A DNA stretch of 13,445 nt from CAYRDK01 sp043819345 (GCA_043819345.1 JBDREX010000050.1:1-13445), one strand, 5' to 3'; positions 5,175 through 12,448 are shown, counted from the first letter of the stretch. Numbers and translations: made by a program. Notes: a model not told the origin generated them from the sequence alone.

Positions 5175-6221
5175 TTAACAATGTCCTTTTTTTAATTCCG
5201 CTTCCAATTCTTCAACGCGTCTTTTCAACTCTTTAACAGATGCTGCCATCTTTGGCAGACTCTGAACATGAGCATTAATCCTTTTAGCTTCCTGGTGAGG
5301 CCTCGCCGGATAACCAGAGACAATTGTCTTAGGAGGGACGGATTTTGTCACACCTGCCTGTGCGGCTAAAATAGCTCCATCACCTATTGTGATATGCCCC
5401 ACCAAACCAGCCTGCCCGGCAATTGTAACACCATTGCCAATATGAGTGCTTCCTGAAATGCCAGCCTGAGCGACAATAATACTATTTTGGCCAATGATAA
5501 CATTATGCGCAATTTGCACTAAGTTGTCTATTTTGGTGCCTTTACCTATCACCGTTTTATCAAAACGCGCGCGATCAATTGTGACATTAGCCCCAATCTC
5601 AACCTCATCTTCAATAACAACAGTTCCTATCTGAGGAATCAAACAATGCACGCCCTCCACGTTAAGGTATCCAAAACCTTCTGAACCGATAACGCTTCCG
5701 CTTTGAATAAATACTCTGTTTCCAATCTGTATATTCTCACGAATCGAAACATTCGCGTAAAAGAGACAATCGCACCCAATACGTGTACCATATCCAATAT
5801 AACAACCCGCGTAAACTATGCTATTATCGCCAATTTCTACATCATCCTCGATAACCGCATAAGCACCTACAGCAACACCTTTTCCGATTTTTGCTTTTTT
5901 TGAAATGACAGCTCTTTTGTCAATGCCCTTAGGATGGTGTACACTTTTAGGATACAAAGCTTTAATCACTTGGGCAAATGCCGACGAAGGGTCCTGGACC
6001 TTAATAACAGGCTTGACTTGCGGGCCCATATGCAAAGGCACAATAATAGCGCTCGCTTGAGTCTTATCAATGAGAGGGATATAGCGTGTATTTGCCACAA
6101 AAGTAATATCACCACAACACGCATCATTTATACCACGAGCACCCCTAATCTCAACTTCCGCGTCACCAACAACTTCTCCACGAACAAGACAAGCGATTTC
6201 TCCTACTGTTTTTTTTATCAT
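5175..6221 (-). CDS. lpxD: UDP-3-O-acylglucosamine N-acyltransferase LpxD
   Basis: LpxD adds the N-linked 3-hydroxyacyl chain to UDP-3-O-acyl-GlcN, the third step of lipid A synthesis. The 348-residue product has the expected parts: an N-terminal uridine-binding domain (about 1-100, with DITFVAN at 38-44), a left-handed beta helix of hexapeptide repeats (about 103-305), and a C-terminal helix from about 320. The last 20 residues are rich in Glu and Lys and probably form a trimer coiled coil. The catalytic histidine falls at His239 in QIAHNVIIG, the same number as in E. coli. Key segments such as GSEGFGY (179-185) are intact. The ATG lies 20 bp after the skp stop and has no clear Shine-Dalgarno sequence, so it may rely on translational coupling. 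Confidence 0.96.
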   Translation of the reverse strand: MIKKTVGEIACLVRGEVVGDAEVEIRGARGINDACCGDITFVANTRYIPLIDKTQASAIIVPLHMGPQVKPVIKVQDPSSAFAQVIKALYPKSVHHPKGIDKRAVISKKAKIGKGVAVGAYAVIEDDVEIGDNSIVYAGCYIGYGTRIGCDCLFYANVSIRENIQIGNRVFIQSGSVIGSEGFGYLNVEGVHCLIPQIGTVVIEDEVEIGANVTIDRARFDKTVIGKGTKIDNLVQIAHNVIIGQNSIIVAQAGISGSTHIGNGVTIAGQAGLVGHITIGDGAILAAQAGVTKSVPPKTIVSGYPARPHQEAKRINAHVQSLPKMAASVKELKRRVEELEAELKKGHC

Positions 6222-6241
6222 ATAGCAACAAAAAGAATGTC

Positions 6242-6769
6242 TTACTTTTTAGCTGGTTTCTTGTAATCCTTATTTAATGTCTTAATAACATCCTGTGTAA
6301 TATCAGCGCTGGCAGACCCATAAAGAAGAACACGGTCATTTAAAACAAAATCATAACCATTCTTACGCGCATAATCCTGAACAACTTTTTCAATATCCTG
6401 TAAGATCTCTTTTAATTTTTCATCGCGTTCTTTTCTTAAATCCAAAGCAATCTGCTGACTCATTTGACGAATCTTATTGTTCTTCTCATCCAGCTCCTGC
6501 TGTTTCTCAGCTTTTGCTTTTTCATTTAACAAAGACATCTTGTCTTCTAATGTCTTAATGTCCTTGGCCATTCCTTCTAATTCTTTTTCTTTATCAGCCT
6601 GAACTGCGGCCAAAGAATCATCATAAACTTTTGTTTTTTCATAGCTATCAAATGTCTGAGACAAATCAACATAAGCAATTTTTTCAGCTGCTGCGAAAGC
6701 ATTTAAACCTAACCCAAAAACCGCCAAAAATAAAACAATTGTAACTGCCACACTTTTTTTTCTAAACAT
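6242..6769 (-). CDS. skp: Periplasmic chaperone Skp/OmpH
   Basis: Skp is a trimeric periplasmic chaperone that holds unfolded outer-membrane proteins on their way to the BAM complex. The 175-residue precursor starts with a clear signal peptide: basic FRKK, a hydrophobic stretch, then an AFA cleavage motif near residue 26. The mature part opens with KIAYVDLSQTFDSY, typical of the OmpH family. It continues into a long charged coiled coil (about 45-125) that forms the tentacles and returns to the small beta body (NGYDFVLNDRVLLYG). A lysine-rich tail ends the protein. A purine-rich AAGGGGG ribosome site precedes the ATG. It sits 30 bp after bamA, whose substrates it delivers, and 20 bp before lpxD, the classical order. 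Confidence 0.93.
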   Translation of the reverse strand: MFRKKSVAVTIVLFLAVFGLGLNAFAAAEKIAYVDLSQTFDSYEKTKVYDDSLAAVQADKEKELEGMAKDIKTLEDKMSLLNEKAKAEKQQELDEKNNKIRQMSQQIALDLRKERDEKLKEILQDIEKVVQDYARKNGYDFVLNDRVLLYGSASADITQDVIKTLNKDYKKPAKK

Positions 6770-6799
6770 GCTTCCCCCTTTTTTTTTAGTTCTTTTTTG

Positions 6800-9124
6800 T
6801 TAAAATCCATGGCTCATACTAAAATGGAATCTACCCTCTTTATTTTCCTTTCCTGGCTGCTTATTCAGAGGTATACCATAATCCAATTTTAACGGGCCAA
6901 CAGGCGTTTTAATCCTCACACCGAATCCCACGCCCGTCTTAAACCCTCCCGTTCCAAATTCTGAAGCTTTGGCCCAAACATTACCCGTATCCACAAAAAC
7001 CGCACCCTTAATAAAATCAACTATGGGAATAGTGCACTCAACATTCATCACCAATAAGGCCTGGCCTCCAATAGGATCGCTTGTCGGAAGATCTACCGGG
7101 CCAACACTTCTTTCTTCGTAACCCCTAATTGTGTTGGCACCACCAGCATAAAACCTCTCATAAATGGGCACCTTACCACAACCTCCAAATGGCTGAGCAA
7201 TACCAGCTCTTAATTGCAGCTGCAACACACTTCTGACAGGAAGCGGAAAATACTGAGAAGCTAAACCAAAAACCTTATTATAATCCTTGTCTCCACCAAG
7301 AAAAGTACCGGCGAGTTCATATGAACCACTTAAAACTAATCCCCGCGTAGGATTAAAAATATTATCTGTTGTATCCCATGTTGCCGAAAATTCAACACTA
7401 CTGATAACATTTTTACCCGCCTCACTTTTCAAATCTGCCGTGGCGGCATCATCGACGTTGCTGATATCAACTTGCTCAATTCGATATGTCATCCCGCCTT
7501 TAAAATACTCATTAAACTCTTTGCCTAACCGCAAATCACCACCCGTCCTGGTCTCCTCGTAGCCATAACCTAAGTCAACATCCTTATCATGAGAACGCTT
7601 ATAGCCATCAAAGCCGAAAGAAATCGGATGATCAAATAACCAAGGCTCCGTAAAACTAAGTTCGAAATTCTGCCTAACAGATCCAAACTCACCACGCAAT
7701 TTTAAATCCTGACCGGCCCCTGTAAATGTTTTCCAGTTTCTCCAATCAAAATTTTTCTGTTCAATCTCAACAAAACCGACAAACTGATCAATAGAGCTGT
7801 ATCCGCCTCCAAAACTAAAAGACCCCGTCTTTGCTTCTTTAACCTCAACAACCAAATTACGCCTGTCAGGTTCACTACCTGCTGTTGTATCGTAGTTGAC
7901 TTCTTCAAAAAAACCAAGGTTATAGAGCCTTTCCTTGCTACGCTTCAACTTATCTCCGTCAAAAACCTCTCCTGGCTTAATCCTAAGCTCTCTCCTGATA
8001 ACCTTGTCCTGAGTCTTTAAATTCCCCTGAATTTCAATTCTATCCACATAGGCCAATTCATTTTCAACAATGGAGTAAACAATATCTACTTTGCCTGATG
8101 AAACATCCAACGACGTCAATTCTCTAACCTGAACAAAGATATATCCCTTGCTGAAATAAAATCCCTGAATATTCCCAACATCTTCTTTTAAAGCATCATA
8201 TGTAAAAACACCTCCAACCAAACATGCTTTTAAAGAAGGAAAAAGTTCATCAGCAGAAAACTTTTTGTCACCCTGAAACGTAATGCTGCCAACCGTATAA
8301 ACCTTACCCTCATCAATAAAGATACGGATATAGATATCCCCTTCGATGTCATAATCCAGCCTGTAATCCACAGAAACATCTAAATAGCCATTCTGCAGAT
8401 AGAAAGTCTTTATGCGGTCCAAATCTTCGTTAAACTGCTCTTCTTTGAAAAAACCAGCGCTAAAAAACCCGGCTCTCTTTGTTTTAATCAGGCCCAAAAT
8501 CTTGGAATCATTAAAATGAAGGTTCCCCTCTACATAAATATTTTTAATCTTAACTCGCTTGCTTTCAACAACAGAAATTACAAGCTTAACTTTGTTGTCT
8601 TTTGCATCAATAGCCGTGTCATAACTAACCTCTACACCTGGAAGGCCTTTCCTTTCATATTCTGCCTTAATAGCCGCAATATCTTCTTTTAGCAAGGCAT
8701 AGTTCAAATACTGCCCTACAGCCGATTTCATCTTACGCGATAAAGCGCTGCGACTAATCATCTTAATTCCCTCAAGATCGATCTTAGAAATAACGGGACG
8801 CTCTTCTACCTTGAAAATAACTTTAATGCCACCCTCAAAATCTTCCAGATTCAAACTAATATCGGAAAAATAACCTGTCTCATAAAGCCTTTTAATATCA
8901 TCTCTTGCAGTTTGAGAATAATACGACTCTCCCGGACGGGTTTTTATCTTAACCATAATCGTAGCTGTGCTAATCGCTTTATTTCCCTGCACTTCAACAG
9001 CTTTGATAGTTTTTGAGGTGCCTGACGAAGAAAAAGATTCTTCATCATTTTGGGCGAAGACACAAAAAGTTATAGAAAAAAAAGAAACCGCAAGAAAAAT
9101 AAAGTAGGAGATTTTTTTTAACAT
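6800..9124 (-). CDS. bamA: Outer-membrane protein assembly factor BamA
   Basis: BamA is the Omp85-family core of the BAM complex that folds and inserts beta-barrel proteins into the outer membrane. The 774-residue precursor has a signal peptide ending CVFA-Q near residue 24. Five POTRA domains follow between about 39 and 430, with repeated YxxxGY/F-type helices such as KRLYETGYF and KTFYLQNGYLDV. A C-terminal 16-strand-type barrel runs from about 435. The lid-loop motif is present as TIRGYEE, and the protein ends in phenylalanine (SMSHGF), the usual outer-membrane targeting signal. The start ATG fits the signal peptide, but no Shine-Dalgarno sequence precedes it. A near-consensus promoter places the transcript start only about six bases upstream. 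bamA heads the run bamA-skp-lpxD-lpxC/fabZ-lpxA-lpxI. Confidence 0.96.
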   Translation of the reverse strand: MLKKISYFIFLAVSFFSITFCVFAQNDEESFSSSGTSKTIKAVEVQGNKAISTATIMVKIKTRPGESYYSQTARDDIKRLYETGYFSDISLNLEDFEGGIKVIFKVEERPVISKIDLEGIKMISRSALSRKMKSAVGQYLNYALLKEDIAAIKAEYERKGLPGVEVSYDTAIDAKDNKVKLVISVVESKRVKIKNIYVEGNLHFNDSKILGLIKTKRAGFFSAGFFKEEQFNEDLDRIKTFYLQNGYLDVSVDYRLDYDIEGDIYIRIFIDEGKVYTVGSITFQGDKKFSADELFPSLKACLVGGVFTYDALKEDVGNIQGFYFSKGYIFVQVRELTSLDVSSGKVDIVYSIVENELAYVDRIEIQGNLKTQDKVIRRELRIKPGEVFDGDKLKRSKERLYNLGFFEEVNYDTTAGSEPDRRNLVVEVKEAKTGSFSFGGGYSSIDQFVGFVEIEQKNFDWRNWKTFTGAGQDLKLRGEFGSVRQNFELSFTEPWLFDHPISFGFDGYKRSHDKDVDLGYGYEETRTGGDLRLGKEFNEYFKGGMTYRIEQVDISNVDDAATADLKSEAGKNVISSVEFSATWDTTDNIFNPTRGLVLSGSYELAGTFLGGDKDYNKVFGLASQYFPLPVRSVLQLQLRAGIAQPFGGCGKVPIYERFYAGGANTIRGYEERSVGPVDLPTSDPIGGQALLVMNVECTIPIVDFIKGAVFVDTGNVWAKASEFGTGGFKTGVGFGVRIKTPVGPLKLDYGIPLNKQPGKENKEGRFHFSMSHGF

Positions 9125-9136
9125 AGGATATTGCTA

Positions 9137-9165
9137 ATTATAAGATAGCAAAAAATGAAAGTCAA
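9137..9165 (-). promoter_or_regulatory. Near-consensus promoter of the bamA-lpx operon
   Basis: On the minus strand TTGACT (9165-9160) and TATAAT (9142-9137) are separated by exactly 17 bp, one mismatch from the sigma-70 consensus. The -35 hexamer overlaps the dnaB TGA stop codon. The -10 ends 12 bp before the bamA ATG, so transcription should start about 5-7 nt upstream of it. This predicts a leaderless or nearly leaderless bamA message, in line with the missing ribosome site. Confidence 0.8.
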
Positions 9166-10559
9166 TCATAGTTTTGCTCTTGATGTGCAACCAAATTTTC
9201 AAAACGAGTAAATTCTTTAATAAAGGCGAGTTTTACAGTACCGACCGGGCCATTACGCTGCTTGGCAATAATAGCTTCCGCAACACCTCTATTTTCTTCC
9301 GATGGATTATAATATTCCTCGCGCATCAATAAAACAACAACATCAGCATCTTGCTCTATAGCACCGGATTCTCTTAAATCAGAAAGCTGAGGCCTATGAT
9401 CAGTCCTGTTTTCAACAGCCCTCGAAAGCTGACTAATAGCAATAATGGGTACACTCAACTCTCGCGCCAATGCCTTCAAAGACCGAGAAATCTCTGAAAT
9501 TTCCTGCTGCCTGTTCTCAATTTTTGAAGACCCTCTCATGAGCTGCAAATAATCAACAACTATGAGCGCAATATTATGATGTGCCTTTAAGCGCCGCGCC
9601 TTGGCACGTAATTCCAAAACCGAACACCCTGGCATATCATCAATAAAAATAGGGGCTTCAGATAGTTTTCCCGCGGCTGTCGTCAAGCTTGGCCAGTCAG
9701 AAGCAGACAGATAACCTGTGCGCACCTTATGAGCATCAATGCGCGCATGAGAACATAGTAAACGCTGCACCAATTGCTCCTTGGACATTTCCAAGCTAAA
9801 AAAAACTGTCGGAATCTTCTCAAAAATTCCACAATATTCAACAATATTAATCGCAAAAGCGCTCTTTCCCATGGATGGACGGCCAGCCACAATAATAAGA
9901 TCCGAAGGCTGCAGACCGGCAGTCTTAATATCAAAATCAGTAAAACCTGAAGGAATACCCGTCACATGCGCTTTGTTCTGATAAAGCCTATCAATAGTTT
10001 CAATGCTATCTTTAACAATATCTTTTATCGAAATAGAGGCACCTTCCACACGGCGATCAGAAATATCAAAAATCATTTTCTCGGCACGGTCTAAAACCTG
10101 GTCCACGCTCTCTTCTGTCGCATACGCTTCTGTCACAATCCGTGTTGCGCTATTAATCAAAAGCCTTAAAATGCTCTTTTCTTTTACAATGCGGCTATAG
10201 TGCGCTACATTTGCCGCCGTTGGAACAACATTTGTAAGCGCCGTTAAATAACTGGCTCCTCCCACCTGTTCCAACACATCATCATGCTTTAATTTTTCAA
10301 CCAGAGTAATCAGATCAATAGCTTTACGTTGATCATAGAGCTCTACCAAGGAAGAGAAAATCCGCCGATGCGCATCCTTATAAAAATCGGCCTCGCTAAG
10401 CATCTCCAGAGCATTTGAAATAGCATCTTCTTCTATCAACATTGAACCAAGCACAGCCATTTCCGCCTCAAGATTTTGAGGCGGAATTTTTTCTATGAAG
10501 TGGCCGAGATCAGCCGGCTTGTCTTTTTCGGAATTCTTGCGTATTTTAGCGACAGCCAT
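9162..10559 (-). CDS. dnaB: Replicative DNA helicase DnaB
   Basis: DnaB is the hexameric 5'-3' helicase that unwinds DNA at the replication fork. The 465-residue protein has the N-terminal primase-interaction domain, beginning with IPPQNLEAEMAVLGSML (25-41), and a RecA-like C-terminal motor from about 200. The Walker A motif is GRPSMGKS (226-233), Walker B is LIVVDYLQLM (332-341), and SQLSRAVENR and DLRESGAIEQDAD follow. No intein interrupts these motifs, which are common insertion points in this gene. The ATG at 10559 is preferred; it lies 4 bp after the rplI stop and lacks its own Shine-Dalgarno sequence, suggesting coupling. A TTG at 10577 inside rplI is the only longer option. The rplI-dnaB order is conserved in many bacteria. 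Confidence 0.96.
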   Translation of the reverse strand: MAVAKIRKNSEKDKPADLGHFIEKIPPQNLEAEMAVLGSMLIEEDAISNALEMLSEADFYKDAHRRIFSSLVELYDQRKAIDLITLVEKLKHDDVLEQVGGASYLTALTNVVPTAANVAHYSRIVKEKSILRLLINSATRIVTEAYATEESVDQVLDRAEKMIFDISDRRVEGASISIKDIVKDSIETIDRLYQNKAHVTGIPSGFTDFDIKTAGLQPSDLIIVAGRPSMGKSAFAINIVEYCGIFEKIPTVFFSLEMSKEQLVQRLLCSHARIDAHKVRTGYLSASDWPSLTTAAGKLSEAPIFIDDMPGCSVLELRAKARRLKAHHNIALIVVDYLQLMRGSSKIENRQQEISEISRSLKALARELSVPIIAISQLSRAVENRTDHRPQLSDLRESGAIEQDADVVVLLMREEYYNPSEENRGVAEAIIAKQRNGPVGTVKLAFIKEFTRFENLVAHQEQNYD

Positions 10560-10563
10560 AAAA

Positions 10564-11010
10564 TTATTTTTTAACAACCCAAATTTTTGCTTTTGCCGTA
10601 ACTTCTGAATGCAATTTTATCGTTACATCATAAATACCCAACTCTTTTATAGGGCCGTCCAACACAATGCTTTTCTTATCGACTTCTGCTCCTTCCGCCT
10701 GAATCGCCTTGGCGATATCCTGAGCCGATAACCCACCATAAGGCTTACCTTCTTCATTAACCTCAACAGCAACTGTCACAGATAAATTATCCAAGCGGCT
10801 AGCAATTTCTTGCGCTTTCTTAATCTCAAGCAATCTTTTTGCCTGTGTAATTTTCTGCTGAGTTTCCACCTTCTTTAAATTGAAATCTGTAGCGGGCAAA
10901 GCCAACTGCTTGGGTAAAAGATAATTCCTGGCAAAACCGTCCTTAACCTGTTTAACCTCCCCTGACCTGCCAATACCAGCTACATCACTTTTTAAAATAA
11001 CTTTAATCAT
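10564..11010 (-). CDS. rplI: 50S ribosomal protein bL9
   Basis: L9 is a two-domain protein of the large ribosomal subunit near the L1 stalk. The 148-residue product begins MIKVILKSDVAGIGRSGEV and carries the signature VKDGFARNYLLPKQLA (about 22-37). The long central helix and a C-terminal domain with GLSAQDIAKAI and LGIYDVTIKLH follow. The length is normal for the family. Two ATG codons are adjacent; the second (11010) lies 5 nt from the GAGG ribosome site and gives the standard N-terminus, and the first (11013) would add one Met. The ribosome site lies in a hairpin (11016-11031) below a larger stem, so translation may be regulated. dnaB follows after 4 bp. Confidence 0.96.
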   Translation of the reverse strand: MIKVILKSDVAGIGRSGEVKQVKDGFARNYLLPKQLALPATDFNLKKVETQQKITQAKRLLEIKKAQEIASRLDNLSVTVAVEVNEEGKPYGGLSAQDIAKAIQAEGAEVDKKSIVLDGPIKELGIYDVTIKLHSEVTAKAKIWVVKK

Positions 11011-11015
11011 CATAA

Positions 11016-11031
11016 CCTCACTTAACTGAGG
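11016..11031 (-). promoter_or_regulatory. Hairpin covering the rplI ribosome binding site
   Basis: CCTCA (11016-11020) and TGAGG (11027-11031) pair across a 6-nt loop. In the transcript the GAGG Shine-Dalgarno sequence of rplI is therefore the 3' arm of this stem. Bases 11030-11031 are also the foot of the larger hairpin 11030-11083. The two folds compete at their junction, and forming the larger one would loosen the stem over the ribosome site. The fold was read by eye and no energy was calculated. Confidence 0.45.
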
Positions 11032-11083
11032 CCATAACTTGTAACACGAGCGTTTTTCACGAGTGTTTATAAGTTATTGGGCC
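11030..11083 (-). repeat. Long imperfect inverted repeat upstream of rplI
   Basis: ATAACTT (11034-11040) pairs with AAGTTAT (11071-11077). The stem continues inward through GTAACAC against GTGTTTAT with one wobble and one bulge, and outward through GGCC/GGCC after a short bulge. The loop region contains CACGAG twice (11045-11050 and 11058-11063). It has no T run on either side, so it is not a standard terminator. Confidence 0.55.
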
Positions 11084-11100
11084 GAAGTTACTCATAGCAT

Positions 11101-11132
11101 ATCTCTAAAATCTAGAATAAGATTTTAGAGAT
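11101..11132. repeat. Perfect 13-bp inverted repeat with 6-nt loop
   Basis: ATCTCTAAAATCT (11101-11113) is exactly complementary to AGATTTTAGAGAT (11120-11132) around the loop agaata. No T tract follows on either strand, so a simple intrinsic terminator is unlikely. It could be an operator, an RNA-processing stem or the end of a small inserted element. Confidence 0.65.
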
Positions 11133-11284
11133 GAATTTGCTAAGAGCTACATTGATTCCTTGCTTTCAGAAGCCATATCTGCTTACTCCGCGGCATGTAT
11201 GATAAAATTTATCTTACGTTTGCACCAGGAGCTTCCTTTTATGATGCGCATTACGTAAAATTCCGCACCACACAATACGCAACA

Positions 11285-11596
11285 TTAGCGTTTTAAAAAC
11301 GGCAATAGAGCCAAAAATCTTGCTTTCTTGACAACATCCACAACCATTCTCTGATGCTTAGCACAAACACCCGTAATTCTGCGAGAAAGCATTTTGCCTC
11401 TATCGCTCACTAAACGCTCATATCTTTTTAGATCCTTATAGTCTAGTGATTGAACCTTCTCTTCACAAAAACGACATGTCTTTTTCTTCAGACGGCCGGA
11501 CAGAACGTCGTCTTTTTTTTCTTTTCTTTTTTGAGTCCTACCACCAAACCCGCCTCTTGGGCTCATTTTCGTCTTTTCATTATCTCTCTTTTTCAT
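11285..11596 (-). CDS. rpsR: 30S ribosomal protein bS18
   Basis: S18 binds next to S6 on the platform of the small ribosomal subunit. The core is easily recognised: DYKDLKRYERLVSDRGKMLSRRITGVCAKHQR, then KKARFLALLPF near the end. Counting from the ATG at 11596, C41, C44, C78 and H81 make a CxxC...CxxH pattern, consistent with the zinc-binding (C+) form of S18. A basic, low-complexity N-terminal extension of about 35 residues precedes the core, making the protein longer than the roughly 75 residues of E. coli S18. The start is uncertain. The frame extends to a TTG at 11626 that overlaps the ssb stop, and another ATG lies ten codons downstream of 11596. It follows ssb directly, and a 271-bp spacer separates it from rplI. 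Confidence 0.93.
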   Translation of the reverse strand: MKKRDNEKTKMSPRGGFGGRTQKRKEKKDDVLSGRLKKKTCRFCEEKVQSLDYKDLKRYERLVSDRGKMLSRRITGVCAKHQRMVVDVVKKARFLALLPFLKR

Positions 11597-11622
11597 AACC
11601 TTTTTTTTCACCAATCCTTTCT

Positions 11623-12084
11623 TCAATTCATATCCTCAGCGGCAATATCCTGCCCCCAAGACACATCATCTGCCACTGGACTAAATCCACCATCAACTTG
11701 CCTATCTTCAGAAGAAGCAACCTGCGTCTCGCCAACTCCAGATGATTTCTGAGAAGCTCCTCCTAGAAATTGAACTCTTTCAGCGCGTATCTCAACAACA
11801 TTTCTCTTTTTTCCATCAGGCCCATCCCAACTTCTTGATTGGAGCCGTCCTTCAACAAAAAGAGGGCTTCCCTTATGTAAATATTGATTACATACCTCTG
11901 CCTGTTTATCCCAAGCAACAACTGTTAAATAACAAACTTCCTGCTTGGCCTCACCTTGTTTATCTTTATAGCGCCGATTAACCGCAATCCTTAAATTAGC
12001 AACCGCTGTCCCTCCCGGCGTATAACGTAATTCCGGATCACGTGTTAAATTACCAATAATTAAAACTTTATTCAAATTTGCCAT
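11623..12084 (-). CDS. ssb: Single-stranded DNA-binding protein SSB
   Basis: SSB coats single-stranded DNA during replication, repair and recombination. The 153-residue protein has a complete OB-fold (about 1-108): NKVLIIGNLTRDPELRYTPGG, the DNA-contact stretch YLTVVAWDKQAE (52-63) and VEGRLQSRSW (78-87). A flexible Ser/Gln/Gly linker of about 30 residues follows. The C-terminus is acidic but reads DDVSWGQDIAAEDMN, not the usual DDDIPF-like tip ending in Phe that recruits partner proteins. No neighbouring frame restores PF. The ATG at 12084 is chosen because GGAGG lies 4 nt upstream and MANLNKV is the normal N-terminus. The order rpsF-ssb-rpsR is the classic S6 operon. Confidence 0.96.
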   Translation of the reverse strand: MANLNKVLIIGNLTRDPELRYTPGGTAVANLRIAVNRRYKDKQGEAKQEVCYLTVVAWDKQAEVCNQYLHKGSPLFVEGRLQSRSWDGPDGKKRNVVEIRAERVQFLGGASQKSSGVGETQVASSEDRQVDGGFSPVADDVSWGQDIAAEDMN

Positions 12085-12124
12085 ATAGCCTCCACAAAAA
12101 AACAAAATCTATCAACAAACTGTC

Positions 12125-12448
12125 TTAAGACTTTTTGCTCTTTTCTTCATCCTTGAGAATAAGACACCTTAAAATAAACTCATTAAGTCTATAGCTGGCT
12201 CTCAATGTCACTATTGCATCCGGTAAGCATTTGAAATTAACCAGATAATACATCCCATCCTTAAACCTGGTCCCTCCGCCGATAGGAAACAAATCATAAG
12301 CAAGCCTTCTCTTCTCAGCCCACACCTGATCCGACGTAATATTGCCCTGATTTTTGGTAATCTGCTCTTTAATATTTTTCATAACAGTAGCCTTTTCTTC
12401 GTCCGTTAGATTAGGCTTAATTATAAACATTGCTTCATATTTTTTCAT
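12125..12448 (-). CDS. rpsF: 30S ribosomal protein bS6
   Basis: S6 pairs with S18 on the 30S platform. The 107-residue protein matches the family from end to end: MKKYEAMFIIKPNLTDEE at the N-terminus, WAEKRRLAYDLFPI in the middle and YRLNEFILRCLILKDEE near the end, then a short lysine/serine tail without the poly-Glu extension of E. coli. The best ribosome site, GAGGAG, is rather far upstream (about 11 nt). A probable extended -10 promoter sits in the 3' end of pth, about 58 bp before the ATG, so rpsF can start the transcript for ssb and rpsR. I did not see the CCG-box leader through which S6:S18 regulates this operon in other bacteria. Confidence 0.96.
   Translation of the reverse strand: MKKYEAMFIIKPNLTDEEKATVMKNIKEQITKNQGNITSDQVWAEKRRLAYDLFPIGGGTRFKDGMYYLVNFKCLPDAIVTLRASYRLNEFILRCLILKDEEKSKKS

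Larger units (their letters stand above)
11014..11284 (-). other. Structured spacer between rpsR and rplI
   Basis: These 271 bp separate two genes that often lie close together. On the minus strand the rpsR frame stays open for 33 codons after its stop (11284-11186), with a possible internal ATG giving a 22-residue peptide. I see no recognisable family in it. Further down lie a perfect 13-bp stem (11101-11132), a long imperfect hairpin (11030-11083) and a small hairpin over the rplI ribosome site (11016-11031). No convincing promoter or classical terminator was found. The spacer may be an RNA control element for rplI or the remains of an inserted sequence. Confidence 0.5.

Noticed and set aside
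9162..10559. Intein in dnaB
   Set aside because: Walker A, Walker B and the C-terminal motifs are continuous and the protein has normal length.
11101..11132. Intrinsic terminator after rpsR
   Set aside because: The stem is perfect but AT-rich, and no T run follows on the minus strand, so it does not meet the usual criteria.
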